Assembly (NCBI GenBank): GCA_958296095.1
Contig: OY282434.1
Location: forward strand, 1,022,001-1,086,000
Direction of reading: 5' to 3'
DNA from: an uncultured Oligoflexales bacterium
Lineage (GTDB): Bacteria > Bdellovibrionota_B > Oligoflexia > Oligoflexales > JAPPIL01
Length of the DNA: 64,000 bases
The notes beneath the pieces were generated by a model that did not search any database, had not been told where the DNA came from, and worked only from the letters and a program-made list of their open reading frames with translations. Positions 17,409 to 25,589 of the stretch are shown one piece after another. Numbering within the stretch: position 1 is the stretch's first letter; every line of letters starts with the position of its first letter. The translations under genes and the position numbers were made by a program.

Positions 17409-18587
17409 ATGACGACAGCGCCAAGCAATACCCAACCACTAGCACGACCACAAGCAATTACTAGCCGTTACCTCGATTTTTGGCTGTTAGGTGGGGCGAG
17501 TCTCGTGCTCTGGGCGCTGTTGATGTTGTTGACTCCCTTTCGCAATGAATCCGCGACGCTCAAAACTTACCTTGACAATGCTGCAGGTTTCTTCGTCACT
17601 TGCTTCCTGCTCGTCAATTATCCCCACTTCATGGCATCGTATAAGCTTGCCTATGGTATGGGGTTGCGTTTTATTTTCCGCAATTGGTTGCAGCTACTGC
17701 TTGTGCCGCTATTGCTGGTGGGGCTGATCGTGCATGCTTTTTTCTATGCTGACCTACCTGCGTTTTGGACCAATTTGCTCGGTGAAAGTCTCAGCATCAT
17801 TGGCATTGACACCTCTTTTCAAGCGGTAGCGGATACGCACAGCAAAGAAAGCATGGCGGTGTTGTTAGTGCTCATGTATCTCACCGTTGGTTGGCACTAC
17901 AGCAAGCAAGCTTACGGCTGTATGATGGTTTACAGCCACTACGACGGCTATCATCTTGACCGCTGGCAACGCCGTTTTGTCAAGTGGAGTCTGTTCAGTG
18001 TCTGGTTCGCCAATTATTTTACCTATCATCGTGGCTACACACCAAGTGATTTTTATGGCATCGCCCAGTATCCGCTGAATTTCACTACCTATGGCACTTA
18101 TTTTGGCTATGGTTCGTTTGCAGTAACACTCGTCGCGCTGCTTTATTTTATTATTTTTAAAAACTACCGCGCCCACAAGCGCTTGCCCTCGGCTAATTTT
18201 CTTATTCCCTATGTGTCATTGGTTGTTTGGTGGTTGCCGCCGTTCAATCAGCCCTTCTTTTACATGACTGCCGTGCCGTTTTTTCATTCGTTGCAGTACT
18301 TGCCGTTTGTCTATCGTTTTGAATCACGGCAAATGCCTGCACACTATAGCTCAATGCGTCGCAACATCCGTAGCGCGACTATCATTGCCGCTTTGATTAT
18401 CACGGGCTGGCTGAGCTTCAACCTAGTGCCTGAGCGGCTTGATCTCAGTTTTAACACTATTGGTATAATGAATGTTTGGTATTTTACCGCAGCTTCTCAC
18501 ATCTTCATTAACATTCACCACTATTTTATCGACAATGTAATTTGGCGCTTCAACAATCCAAATATAAGAAAATACTTGCTAACTTAA
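17409..18587 (+). CDS. Polytopic membrane protein, His-rich, unknown function
   Basis: 392 residues from ATG 17409 (a GTG lies one codon upstream). I count about nine hydrophobic segments, for example FWLLGGASLVLWALLMLL, FFVTCFLLVNYPHFM and WLQLLLVPLLLVGLIVHAFF. His residues recur at membrane edges: NYPHFMASYK, GWHYSKQAYG, YSHYDGYHLD, FHSLQY and IHHYFIDNVIWR near the C-terminus. Such repeated His can ligate haem or di-metal centres, as in membrane oxidases or desaturases, but the classic HXXHH boxes are not seen. Only 14 bp separate it from the TVP38-flavoprotein gene, so the two are probably co-expressed. I do not recognise the family with confidence. Confidence 0.8.
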   Translation: MTTAPSNTQPLARPQAITSRYLDFWLLGGASLVLWALLMLLTPFRNESATLKTYLDNAAGFFVTCFLLVNYPHFMASYKLAYGMGLRFIFRNWLQLLLVPLLLVGLIVHAFFYADLPAFWTNLLGESLSIIGIDTSFQAVADTHSKESMAVLLVLMYLTVGWHYSKQAYGCMMVYSHYDGYHLDRWQRRFVKWSLFSVWFANYFTYHRGYTPSDFYGIAQYPLNFTTYGTYFGYGSFAVTLVALLYFIIFKNYRAHKRLPSANFLIPYVSLVVWWLPPFNQPFFYMTAVPFFHSLQYLPFVYRFESRQMPAHYSSMRRNIRSATIIAALIITGWLSFNLVPERLDLSFNTIGIMNVWYFTAASHIFINIHHYFIDNVIWRFNNPNIRKYLLT

Positions 18588-18601
18588 GTCAGTGGAATTT
18601 T

Positions 18602-20854
18602 GTGAACAAAACTTATCTTAAATGGCTGTTGTTGTTTGTCCTTGTTGCCGCGGCAGGGGCTTTCTTTATTTTTGATTTACAACAGTTTTTTAATTTTGCT
18701 TATTTGCAAGCACGACATCTTGAATTTAGAGACTATTACGCCCAGCATACGTTATTGACGGCGCTGGTTTATTTTGGTGTGTATGTGTTGGTCACGGCGC
18801 TATCGTTGCCTGGGGCGCTGGTGATGACGATTGCGGGCGGGGCAATTTTTGGGGTAATTTATGGCACAATAATTGTTTCGTTTGCCTCCACGATTGGTGC
18901 GACGTTAGCTTTTTTGGCGGCACGTTTTATTCTGCGGGATTTTGTTCAAAATAAATTCACAACGAAGTTGCAGACAATTAACGCGGAGATGAAGAACAAC
19001 GGCGTATTTTATTTGTTCACACTGCGTCTAGTGCCGATCTTTCCGTTTTTTATGATTAACATGGTGATGGGTTTAACGACCATCAAGACGTGGCATTTCT
19101 TCTGTGTCAGTCAGGTCGCGATGTTGCTCGGCACACTGCTTTACGTCAATGCTGGTGCGCAGTTGAGCGAACTGCAAACACCTGCGGATATTTTGTCGTG
19201 GCAGTTGTTGCTGTCATTTGCTGTATTAGGGATCTTTCCCTTGTTGGCCAAAAAAATTGTGAGCATGATCAAGGCCCGACATGTATATCGTGGTTTCACC
19301 CGACCACGGCATTATGATTACAACCTCGTCGTTATCGGGGCGGGGGCGGGAGGCTTGGTCAGCGCTTATATCGGGGCGACAGTGAAGGCGAAAACATTGC
19401 TGATTGAAAAACACAAGATGGGTGGTGATTGCCTCAACAGCGGTTGTGTGCCGAGTAAGGCACTACTCAAGTCGGCACAGATTGCGGCATTGCCACACCA
19501 AGCAAAGAAATATGGTTTTGACAAGATTGAGTTATCGTATCGCTTTAGTGAGGTGATGGAACGGGTGCAGCGGGTAATCGCTGAGGTTGAGCCGCACGAT
19601 TCGGTTGCACGTTATCGTGGTCTCGGTGTTGAGTGTGAGCAGGGCGAGGCCAAGATTATTTCGCCATATACGGTGCAAGTGCAGGGATGCGAGCACCTGG
19701 GCGAGAACTCCACGCTTGCCGCCAAGGAGCGGACGGTGACGGCACGCAACATTATTATTGCCAGTGGTGCGACACCGCTAGTGCCCAAGTTGCCAGGACT
19801 TGAGCAGGTGACTTACTATACTGCCGAGACAATTTGGCAATTGCGAGAGCGCCCTGCGCGCATGTTAGTGCTGGGCGGCGGGCCGATTGGTTGTGAGTTG
19901 GCGCAGGCTTTCGCACGTCTAGGGGTGCAGGTGGTGCAATTGGAGATGGGGGCTAGGCTACTGCCGCGTGAGGACGTAGAGGTGTCTGACTTCATGCTGC
20001 GGACGTTGCGTGATGATGGCATTGAGGTGTTGACGGAGCATCAGGCGTTAAGTTTTGGCCAGGAGGGTGGCGAAAGTTTTGTGCTCTGTCAAGCTAAGGG
20101 GCAGGCCCGCGTTGAGGAGCAAGCACATGGCGAAGAGCTGGCGCGAGACGAGCACTACCCACAGGGGGAACTCGGCAGGCGCAGGATAACATTTGATGTG
20201 GCTTTGCTGGCGTTAGGACGCAAGGCCACGGTGACTGGCTTTTGTGGTGAGGCCATGCAGTTGGAGCTTAGCGAACGGGGGACATTGCAGGTTAATGAAT
20301 ATTTGCAAACTAGTTATCCCAACATTTATGCGTGTGGCGATGTCGTCGGCCCCTATCAATTTACGCACCTGGCCGCGCATCAGGCGTGGTATTGTGCGGT
20401 CAATGCGTTGTTCGCACCAGTAAGTTTTAAGGTTGATTACCGCGTAGTGCCTTGGTGCACTTTTACCGACCCAGAGGTCGCGCATGTTGGCCTCAGTGCT
20501 AGCGAGGCGGAGCGGCTGGGCATTGCCTATGAGGTGACGACGTATGGCATTGATGATCTTGACCGTGCCATTACCGACAGTGAGGCGCGTGGCTTTGTTA
20601 AGGTGCTGACTGTGCCCCAACGGGACAAAGTCCTCGGTGCAACGATTGTCGGTGCTCGTGCAGGTGAGTTGATCACTGAGTTTGTCAGTGCCATGAAGCA
20701 TGGCATTGGCTTGAACAAAATTCTCGGCACAATACATATCTATCCGACTTTTGCCGAAGCCAACAAATACCTGGCCGGCAATTGGAAGAAAGCTCATGCC
20801 CCCACCCGTGCACTTGCTTATCTTGAGCGCTGGCACAGCTGGCGGCGCGGTTAG
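18602..20854 (+). CDS. TVP38/TMEM64-type membrane domain fused to a Lpd/MerA-like flavoprotein
   Basis: About 750 residues from GTG 18602 (TTG 18542, inside the previous gene, is possible). Residues ~1-220 are a TVP38/TMEM64 (DedA-like) membrane domain with LVTALSLPGALVMTIAGGAIFG and FTLRLVPIFPFFMINMVMG. Residues ~235-750 are a pyridine nucleotide-disulfide oxidoreductase: FAD loop VVIGAGAGGLVSAY (~242), redox disulfide GGDCLNSGCVPSK (~276), second dinucleotide motif LVLGGGPIGCELAQAF (~424), FAD contact YACGDVVGPYQFTH, and the C-terminal dimer motif IHIYPTFAEA, where mercuric/lipoamide enzymes usually have a His-Pro or Tyr-Pro pair. Mercury Cys residues at the C-terminus are absent. The natural electron acceptor is unknown; a quinone or membrane substrate is a reasonable guess. 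Confidence 0.88.
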   Translation: MNKTYLKWLLLFVLVAAAGAFFIFDLQQFFNFAYLQARHLEFRDYYAQHTLLTALVYFGVYVLVTALSLPGALVMTIAGGAIFGVIYGTIIVSFASTIGATLAFLAARFILRDFVQNKFTTKLQTINAEMKNNGVFYLFTLRLVPIFPFFMINMVMGLTTIKTWHFFCVSQVAMLLGTLLYVNAGAQLSELQTPADILSWQLLLSFAVLGIFPLLAKKIVSMIKARHVYRGFTRPRHYDYNLVVIGAGAGGLVSAYIGATVKAKTLLIEKHKMGGDCLNSGCVPSKALLKSAQIAALPHQAKKYGFDKIELSYRFSEVMERVQRVIAEVEPHDSVARYRGLGVECEQGEAKIISPYTVQVQGCEHLGENSTLAAKERTVTARNIIIASGATPLVPKLPGLEQVTYYTAETIWQLRERPARMLVLGGGPIGCELAQAFARLGVQVVQLEMGARLLPREDVEVSDFMLRTLRDDGIEVLTEHQALSFGQEGGESFVLCQAKGQARVEEQAHGEELARDEHYPQGELGRRRITFDVALLALGRKATVTGFCGEAMQLELSERGTLQVNEYLQTSYPNIYACGDVVGPYQFTHLAAHQAWYCAVNALFAPVSFKVDYRVVPWCTFTDPEVAHVGLSASEAERLGIAYEVTTYGIDDLDRAITDSEARGFVKVLTVPQRDKVLGATIVGARAGELITEFVSAMKHGIGLNKILGTIHIYPTFAEANKYLAGNWKKAHAPTRALAYLERWHSWRRG

Positions 20855-20944
20855 ATAACGATCGTCTTGGTTGCTGTTAGCTCGTATTGCCCCCCACAAA
20901 ACATTGCCACCTAGTGCGCCGCAACGGGGGAAACCGCTTAGCTG

Positions 20945-22375
20945 TTACTCTATAGTATCTTTAAATGACTTTTTTGTAGCTTCGTGCTGGTAAATGTTTC
21001 GTAGCAAAGGGACACCAAAAACACGTCGGGCATTTTCTATCTTCACCAAATATGAGTAAGTCATTTCAGGGTGCTTAGCATACGGGTAAATTCTAGTAAG
21101 TTTCGTGAAAGTCATATCTCTGTCTACCCGTGGTCGGGTGATGCCGTTGATAAAGGCGTAGCCAACGGGCAAAGCCGCGACTACCATGTAAGTTGTCAGT
21201 AATTCTCTACTCCAGCCTTTACTTTGCAGTAAACTTTTTGCCATCCACACAGATAGAATGCAAATTGCGGGTATTGAGCCACGCATAAGGAGGTCATTGA
21301 GGACACCAAATCTGACCAGGCATAGTGATGTGAGAAATAACCCCAGCACGACGATTAAGCTACGATCTTTTCGTCGTAACTTGTAGAAGATTAACATAAT
21401 TAGCAAAAACTCAGCCACACTGAACAGCACCAGACTTCGTAAAGAAAATGTGGAATGTTGCCAAGCAAATGTAAATGGCATTTGCGTCGTTGACTGGGTA
21501 AGATACAGGGCGATAGGGATAGCAAGTACAGGGGCCGCCAGTAGATTTTGCAGAGTAAATAAAGTTTTAACCCCCTCTTTATACGCCGCCCAAGCAGCTA
21601 TAGGCAGTAGACCTACAGCACAGAACGGTGACCATAAAGCTACCACGACAACAATTACTGCACTGTATTTAACTGCCAATCTACGCTTGCACAAAAAGAG
21701 ACAAGCACCTACCCAACCACATATTACATGCTGAGGTACCCAGGCAATACCAGTTAGTGCGGGCCAAATTTCTCCCCAACCGGCCCAGATCTGCGGCCAA
21801 TGCGGGAATGGCGGAGGCACATAATTATTTAACATTGCTCCGACAATATCCAGACCTGAAAAAAAGAAAAATACCAACGCGGCAATAAAAAAATGACTAG
21901 TCTTTTTTAAGCTATGGAAAGCAAGAACTAGTGCTATGCATAAACCAACAGCAGTCCAAGCAATTAACACGGGAAGAAGCGGTAAGCCAAATATTTTGAC
22001 CAACAGAGCTGGCACAACATACCAGCCTAAGTAGTAGCGTAAGAACCAGGTGTGTTCGTCTAACTTTACTACTGGCGGCCAATCTTCTTTTATTAACAGG
22101 TCAAAAATGGCATAGTGCTTCTCCCAATCCCAGACATTAAAAGCAAACATCAAACATAAAGAGGTTACAACAAGAGCAACGATAAGCAAGGGCCAACACT
22201 TGATATATACGGTTGTTGGGCTTAGCTCGTTATGGGGAGAAGTTGTGGTGTTGTAGATACAGAAAACTAGGATTGCCGTAGCTATTAAACTGGCTGCCGC
22301 AAAATAAACATTATAAAAGGCTACCATAATAATTGTAGGCGGGATAAACAAATACCCAATAGCAAATATAAACAC
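20945..22375 (-). CDS. Polytopic membrane protein, glycosyltransferase-like
   Basis: 476 residues from GTG 22375, starting 6 bp after the methyltransferase stop. At least ten hydrophobic helices are visible (FIFAIGYLFIPPTIIMVAF, LLIVALVVTSLCLMFAF, HFFIAALVFFFFSGLDIVGAML and others). The layout, with a loop WYVVPALLVKIFG and a large periplasmic loop PPFPHWPQIWAGWGEIWPALTG, recalls GT-C type lipid-linked glycosyltransferases, but I see no certain DXD-type motif. The DNA is visibly richer in A+T than its flanks, as is the methyltransferase gene, which suggests joint transfer of a surface-polysaccharide pair. It converges with the flavoprotein gene across a 90-bp gap. Confidence 0.75.
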   Translation of the reverse strand: MFIFAIGYLFIPPTIIMVAFYNVYFAAASLIATAILVFCIYNTTTSPHNELSPTTVYIKCWPLLIVALVVTSLCLMFAFNVWDWEKHYAIFDLLIKEDWPPVVKLDEHTWFLRYYLGWYVVPALLVKIFGLPLLPVLIAWTAVGLCIALVLAFHSLKKTSHFFIAALVFFFFSGLDIVGAMLNNYVPPPFPHWPQIWAGWGEIWPALTGIAWVPQHVICGWVGACLFLCKRRLAVKYSAVIVVVVALWSPFCAVGLLPIAAWAAYKEGVKTLFTLQNLLAAPVLAIPIALYLTQSTTQMPFTFAWQHSTFSLRSLVLFSVAEFLLIMLIFYKLRRKDRSLIVVLGLFLTSLCLVRFGVLNDLLMRGSIPAICILSVWMAKSLLQSKGWSRELLTTYMVVAALPVGYAFINGITRPRVDRDMTFTKLTRIYPYAKHPEMTYSYLVKIENARRVFGVPLLRNIYQHEATKKSFKDTIE

Positions 22376-22381
22376 TTGTGC

Positions 22382-23179
22382 TTACTCACTTTTTATTGTG
22401 TTATTTTTGCGAGCACAGCAAAAAATGAAACTTCCACATGGCAAGCTTATTCTATTTTTTATTAGTTTGAGTTCAATATTGCTGAGCAGAGAAAATATAT
22501 TCATTGGATCTGTGGGAAGGTCGTTGACACTTATCTTGCCAGTGACATATTTCTTTAGTACTAGATAGTATTTTCTAATAAAAACTGGAGGAATTAGAAA
22601 AACAAGAAAATATGACGAATACACAACACTAAATCCTGCTTTCGACAAAATATGGCTAAGAGATTTTTTAGTATAACGGCGATAGTGCCCGATGGCGGCA
22701 TCGTGTAGGGAGTAGAGACACTGATACGCGGGAACTGTTAGCAAGAGGGTGCTGTCTGGTGCTAACAAAGCGTGTATTTGCCTTAAGGTTTTTTTGTCAT
22801 TTTCTGTATGTTCAATAACATCGAGAGCAGTAATAAAATCAAATTGAGTGGGCATGTTATCTATAGAAGAATAGAAATTGACTCCGTCCTCCTGACTAGC
22901 TGTATTTGCAAAGTATGGATCGTAACCGCTCAAAGACAAAGAGGACAATAGATGCTGATTGTGTTGCTGCAAATACTTGAAGAACAAGCCATTGCCACAA
23001 CCAAAATCAAGCAGTGTCTGCTCAGGTGGCGAGGTCAAATAGTTACTGACAATTTCAAATCTATGGCGATTAAACCAGTTATCTCTACCAAAAGCTTTGT
23101 ATTTGCCTAAGTTTCTAGCGGCCTCTTCAGGGGTCGCTATCTGGTAAGAAGTTGGGGTTATAGGCATGTCTTTACCCAT
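22382..23179 (-). CDS. Class I SAM-dependent methyltransferase
   Basis: About 265 residues from ATG 23179; GTG 23224 and ATG 23167 are alternatives. The SAM-binding loop LLDFGCGNGLFFKYL (motif I) and FDFITALDVIEHTEND (motif II/post II) are clear, followed by LLAPDSTLLLTVPAYQCLYS and HYRRYTKKSL, an arrangement typical of methyltransferases in glycolipid or polysaccharide loci. A C-terminal hydrophobic segment (YFLVFLIPPVFIRKYYLVL) suggests membrane association, which fits its partner, the downstream membrane protein. A+T-rich like its neighbour. The substrate is unknown. Confidence 0.85.
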   Translation of the reverse strand: MGKDMPITPTSYQIATPEEAARNLGKYKAFGRDNWFNRHRFEIVSNYLTSPPEQTLLDFGCGNGLFFKYLQQHNQHLLSSLSLSGYDPYFANTASQEDGVNFYSSIDNMPTQFDFITALDVIEHTENDKKTLRQIHALLAPDSTLLLTVPAYQCLYSLHDAAIGHYRRYTKKSLSHILSKAGFSVVYSSYFLVFLIPPVFIRKYYLVLKKYVTGKISVNDLPTDPMNIFSLLSNIELKLIKNRISLPCGSFIFCCARKNNTIKSE

Positions 23180-23224
23180 CTTTGCCGCACGACAACGCTG
23201 CGAGCGAAGAAAAAACTCGTGCAC

Positions 23225-23690
23225 AAAGTGATGATGAGCAGGCAGAAGATAGTTTTGTTCTTCATTGCGCCTGCAATGCTGTTCATGTACACAGCTCCGC
23301 GGGCGCGAGTAAGCAATAATTATAGGTAAGTTTGGTTTGTAATGATGTTAATAACTTATCTGGGGGGGGGGGGGGGGGGGGGGGGTAATACTTATAGAAT
23401 TATGAAATCTTTGCTCACATACTGATGGAGTGCAAATAGAAGCAGTGACGAGAAGGTAACGCTGCATGGAATTTAACCACATGATTAGGTAGCTTTTTTC
23501 ACTCTAACATAGATGGATGGGTAAGAAAATATAAGAAGTGCAAATAATTTTTGGTAGGTGTAACTTCTGGAGAAATACTACAAGTAAAAATAGGTGCATG
23601 GGCATAGGATCAAATGTGGCTATCCCCACTATTGGTACACGGTTAAATCCAACGTGTTGCCCATATGGTCATTGTGGTTACCCCTATTAT
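23225..23690. other. AT-rich gap with a 24-G homopolymer and a 26-bp direct repeat
   Basis: No gene seen. Positions 23362-23385 are 24 consecutive G. An imperfect direct repeat (GTGGCTATCCCCACTATTGG near 23617; GTGGTTACCCCTATTATTGG near 23675) is spaced by about 58 bp and ends at the first A element. Confidence 0.6.
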
Positions 23691-23694
23691 TGGC

Positions 23695-23960
23695 ACACTT
23701 AGCACAGACCTCCGTTATCTTGGCACGGCGCAGCCCTACCGAGAAACCCGACCTCAACAGGTATAGGCACATGCCTTGTGCAAAAAAATAATCTGAACGC
23801 AATGGCAGGAGGTCTGAGAACAAGGAGCGAGCGGGGAGCTAGAAAGCGGCAAAGAGCAGCGTAGCGAGCGAAGCGAGCGATAAAAAAAGCCGTAGCGCAG
23901 CGAACGGCCTCACCTCGCCGTTCATGGAGCTCTCGGTCGGCAAGCATGAACGTAACCGCG
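23695..23960 (-). repeat. Module A element, long form (minus strand)
   Basis: 3' arm and apex at 23695-23785, C+B modules at 23790-23905, 5' arm at 23905-23960. The junction is GCCGTAGCGCAGCGAACGGC, matching the plus-strand long copy near 17010. The 3' arm is CCGTGCC type while the 5' arm is GGCGAGG type, so in this long copy the outer stem is imperfect. Confidence 0.7.
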
Positions 23961-23983
23961 AGAAGGCTTGGGGGCAAGGACTA

Positions 23984-24175
23984 CCACTTAGCACAAGTCT
24001 CCGTTATCTTGGCAGAGCGCAGACCTGCCGAGAAACTCTCCTGAGTGGGTACGGCACGTGCTTTATCTAAAGGCATAGTCTGACGACAATATGGCAATAT
24101 CTGTGGTCGAGTTTTCGCACGGTCTCGCTCTGCCGTTCATGGGGCTCTCGGTAAGCGGGCCTGAACGCAATAGCA
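23984..24175 (-). repeat. Module A element, short form (minus strand)
   Basis: Complete copy with a stem variant of its own: GGCAGAGCG in the 5' arm and CGCTCTGCC in the 3' arm, fully complementary. Confidence 0.8.
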
Positions 24176-24360
24176 GAGAGGCTTGGGGACAAGCAAAGGG
24201 GCTAGCAGGCAAACATGAACGCAATCGCGAGAGGTCTGAGCGCAAGAGCGAGAGATCTGAGGACAAAGAGCGAGCGGAGCTAGAAAGCGGCAAAAGAGCA
24301 GCGTAGCGAGCGGAGCGAGCGTTACAAAAAAGCCGCGTAGCGCAGCGCGTAGCACACCAT
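24176..24360 (+). repeat. C modules followed by B modules
   Basis: GAACGCAATAGCAGAGAGG, GAACGCAATCGCGAGAGG and CGCAAGAGCGAGAGATC (C type), then GAGCTAGAAAGCGGCAAAAG and GCGTAGCGAGCGGAGCGAGC (B type). No gene. The block ends about 60 bp before the AbiEi operator. Confidence 0.65.
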
Positions 24361-24426
24361 CGCCACCATCAAACAGAATTCCTCCGAGTAGCCAGCAGAG
24401 GCCTGATCCCCAAATCTTGTATAATT

Positions 24427-24484
24427 ATCATATAAATTATGTTTTATATGAAAGGTTCGGCATAAAAGACATAATTTATATGAT
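24427..24484. promoter_or_regulatory. 15-bp perfect inverted repeat, probable AbiEi operator
   Basis: ATCATATAAATTATG (24427-24441) and CATAATTTATATGAT (24470-24484) are exact reverse complements 28 bp apart. A TATAAT lies at 24419-24424 and another at 24536-24541. AbiEi antitoxins are known to repress their own operon by binding inverted repeats upstream, which fits the AbiEi-like gene that follows. Confidence 0.6.
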
Positions 24485-24565
24485 ATGTATGTGAAATTTG
24501 CAGAAAGGCAGTTCCAGAGAGAAGTAGTTCTGGTGTATAATTAACATAATGGATATGTCTATTAT

Positions 24566-24960
24566 GTGAGGAAGGGTTTGTCAGCAAGAGAAAAACTCTA
24601 CAAATACGCAGTTAGGCAACAGGGCATGTTCACGACTAAGCAAGCCGAAGCAGCTGGTTATCAGCGCAACAATCATCCATACCACGTGAGCAAGGGTAAC
24701 TGGATTCGAGAAATGCGAGGCATCTACCGCTTGCCTATGTTTCCGCAGGATGATGAGGATGCCCAACTTGTTCTCTGGCATCTTTGGGCTAGAAACAGAG
24801 ATGAGCAGCCACAAGGGGTTTATTCACATGATACAGCACTTAGGATCTACGATCTCAGTGATCTCATGCCAGCAAAGCTACACATGCCTTATTCCGGGCC
24901 GGAAAGGTGTCCTGCTTTATAGAGGGGCCACTACAGTGGGGAACAAAGAGCTAGCGCAGC
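24566..24960 (+). pseudogene. AbiEi-type antitoxin, N-terminal fragment broken by frameshift and repeat
   Basis: The first ~105 codons match the AbiEi antitoxin family (type IV toxin-antitoxin, partner of the AbiEii nucleotidyltransferase toxin). The winged-helix head reads FTTKQAEAAGY and VSKGNWIREMRGIYRLP, then YSHDTALRIYDLSDLMPAKLHM, as expected. Directly after LHM the frame shifts: the expected continuation survives in another frame as LIPGRKGVLLYRG (24892-24930), and a stop closes the first frame at 24922. Soon after, at about 24965, an A element begins. No toxin gene follows. Start may be GTG 24566 or TTG 24578, both near GAGGAAGGG. A remnant of a lost antiviral module. Confidence 0.7.
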
Positions 24961-24964
24961 ACAG

Positions 24965-25215
24965 CCACTACTTATCACGTATCTCCGTTGTCTTGGCACG
25001 GCGCAGATCTACCGAGAAACTCTTCCCTGAGATAGGTGCAAGCACATGCCTCGTGCAAAAAAATAATCTGAACGCAACTGCGAGAGATCTGAGGGCAAGG
25101 AGCGAGCTAGCAAGCGAGCGATAAAAAAAGCCGTAGCGCAGCGAACGGCCTCACCTCGCCGTTCATGGAGCTCTCGGTCGGCAAGCATGAACGTAACCGC
25201 GAGAAGGCTTGGGGG
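24965..25215 (-). repeat. Module A element, long form (minus strand)
   Basis: 3' arm and apex 24965-25070, C+B modules 25070-25140, 5' arm 25140-25215, with the same GCCGTAGCGCAGCGAACGGC junction as the copy at 23.9 kb. It truncates the AbiEi-like gene. Confidence 0.7.
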
Positions 25216-25430
25216 CAAGGACACCACTTAGCCCAAACCTCCGTTGTCTTGGCGAGGCGCAGCCCTACCGAGAAACCCGACCTCAACAGATATAGGCACA
25301 TGCCTTGTGCAAAAAAATAAACTAACGGCAATACGGCAATATTTGTGGTCGGGTTTTCGTACGGCCTCACCGTGCCGTTCATGGAGCTCTCGATAGGCAA
25401 GAGGTGGGGGTAACCGCTGAGAGACTTGGG
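25216..25430 (-). repeat. Module A element, short form (minus strand)
   Basis: Complete copy with the inner-stem variant ACCCGACC (5' arm) and GGTCGGGT (3' arm), the same paired variant as the copy at 16.2 kb. Outer stem: GGCACGG against CCTCGCC, imperfect. Confidence 0.75.
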
Positions 25431-25589
25431 CGCAAGCAGAGAGGGCGCGCAGAGTGGCCTGAGAACATGCAGCGAGCTAGGAAGCGAGCGTTACAAAAAA
25501 GCAGCGTAGCGAGCGAAGCGAGCTAGCAAGCGAGCGTTACAAAAAAGCCTCGTAGACGAGCGATACAAAAAGCAGCGTAGCGTAGCGGT
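25431..25589 (+). repeat. C and B modules abutting the lipoprotein gene stop
   Basis: GAGCTAGGAAGCGAGCGTTACA and GAGCTAGCAAGCGAGCGTTACA units alternate with AAAGCAGCGTAGCGAGCGAA. The array runs directly into the stop codon of the minus-strand lipoprotein gene at 25590. Confidence 0.75.

Noticed and set aside
18542..18601. TTG start at 18542 for the TVP38 fusion
   Set aside because: It lies inside the preceding gene; GTG 18602 places the first membrane helix near the N-terminus. Kept only as an alternative.
23695..25589. Repeat block as an insertion sequence
   Set aside because: No transposase reading frame and no clear terminal inverted repeats with target duplication; the elements look non-autonomous.
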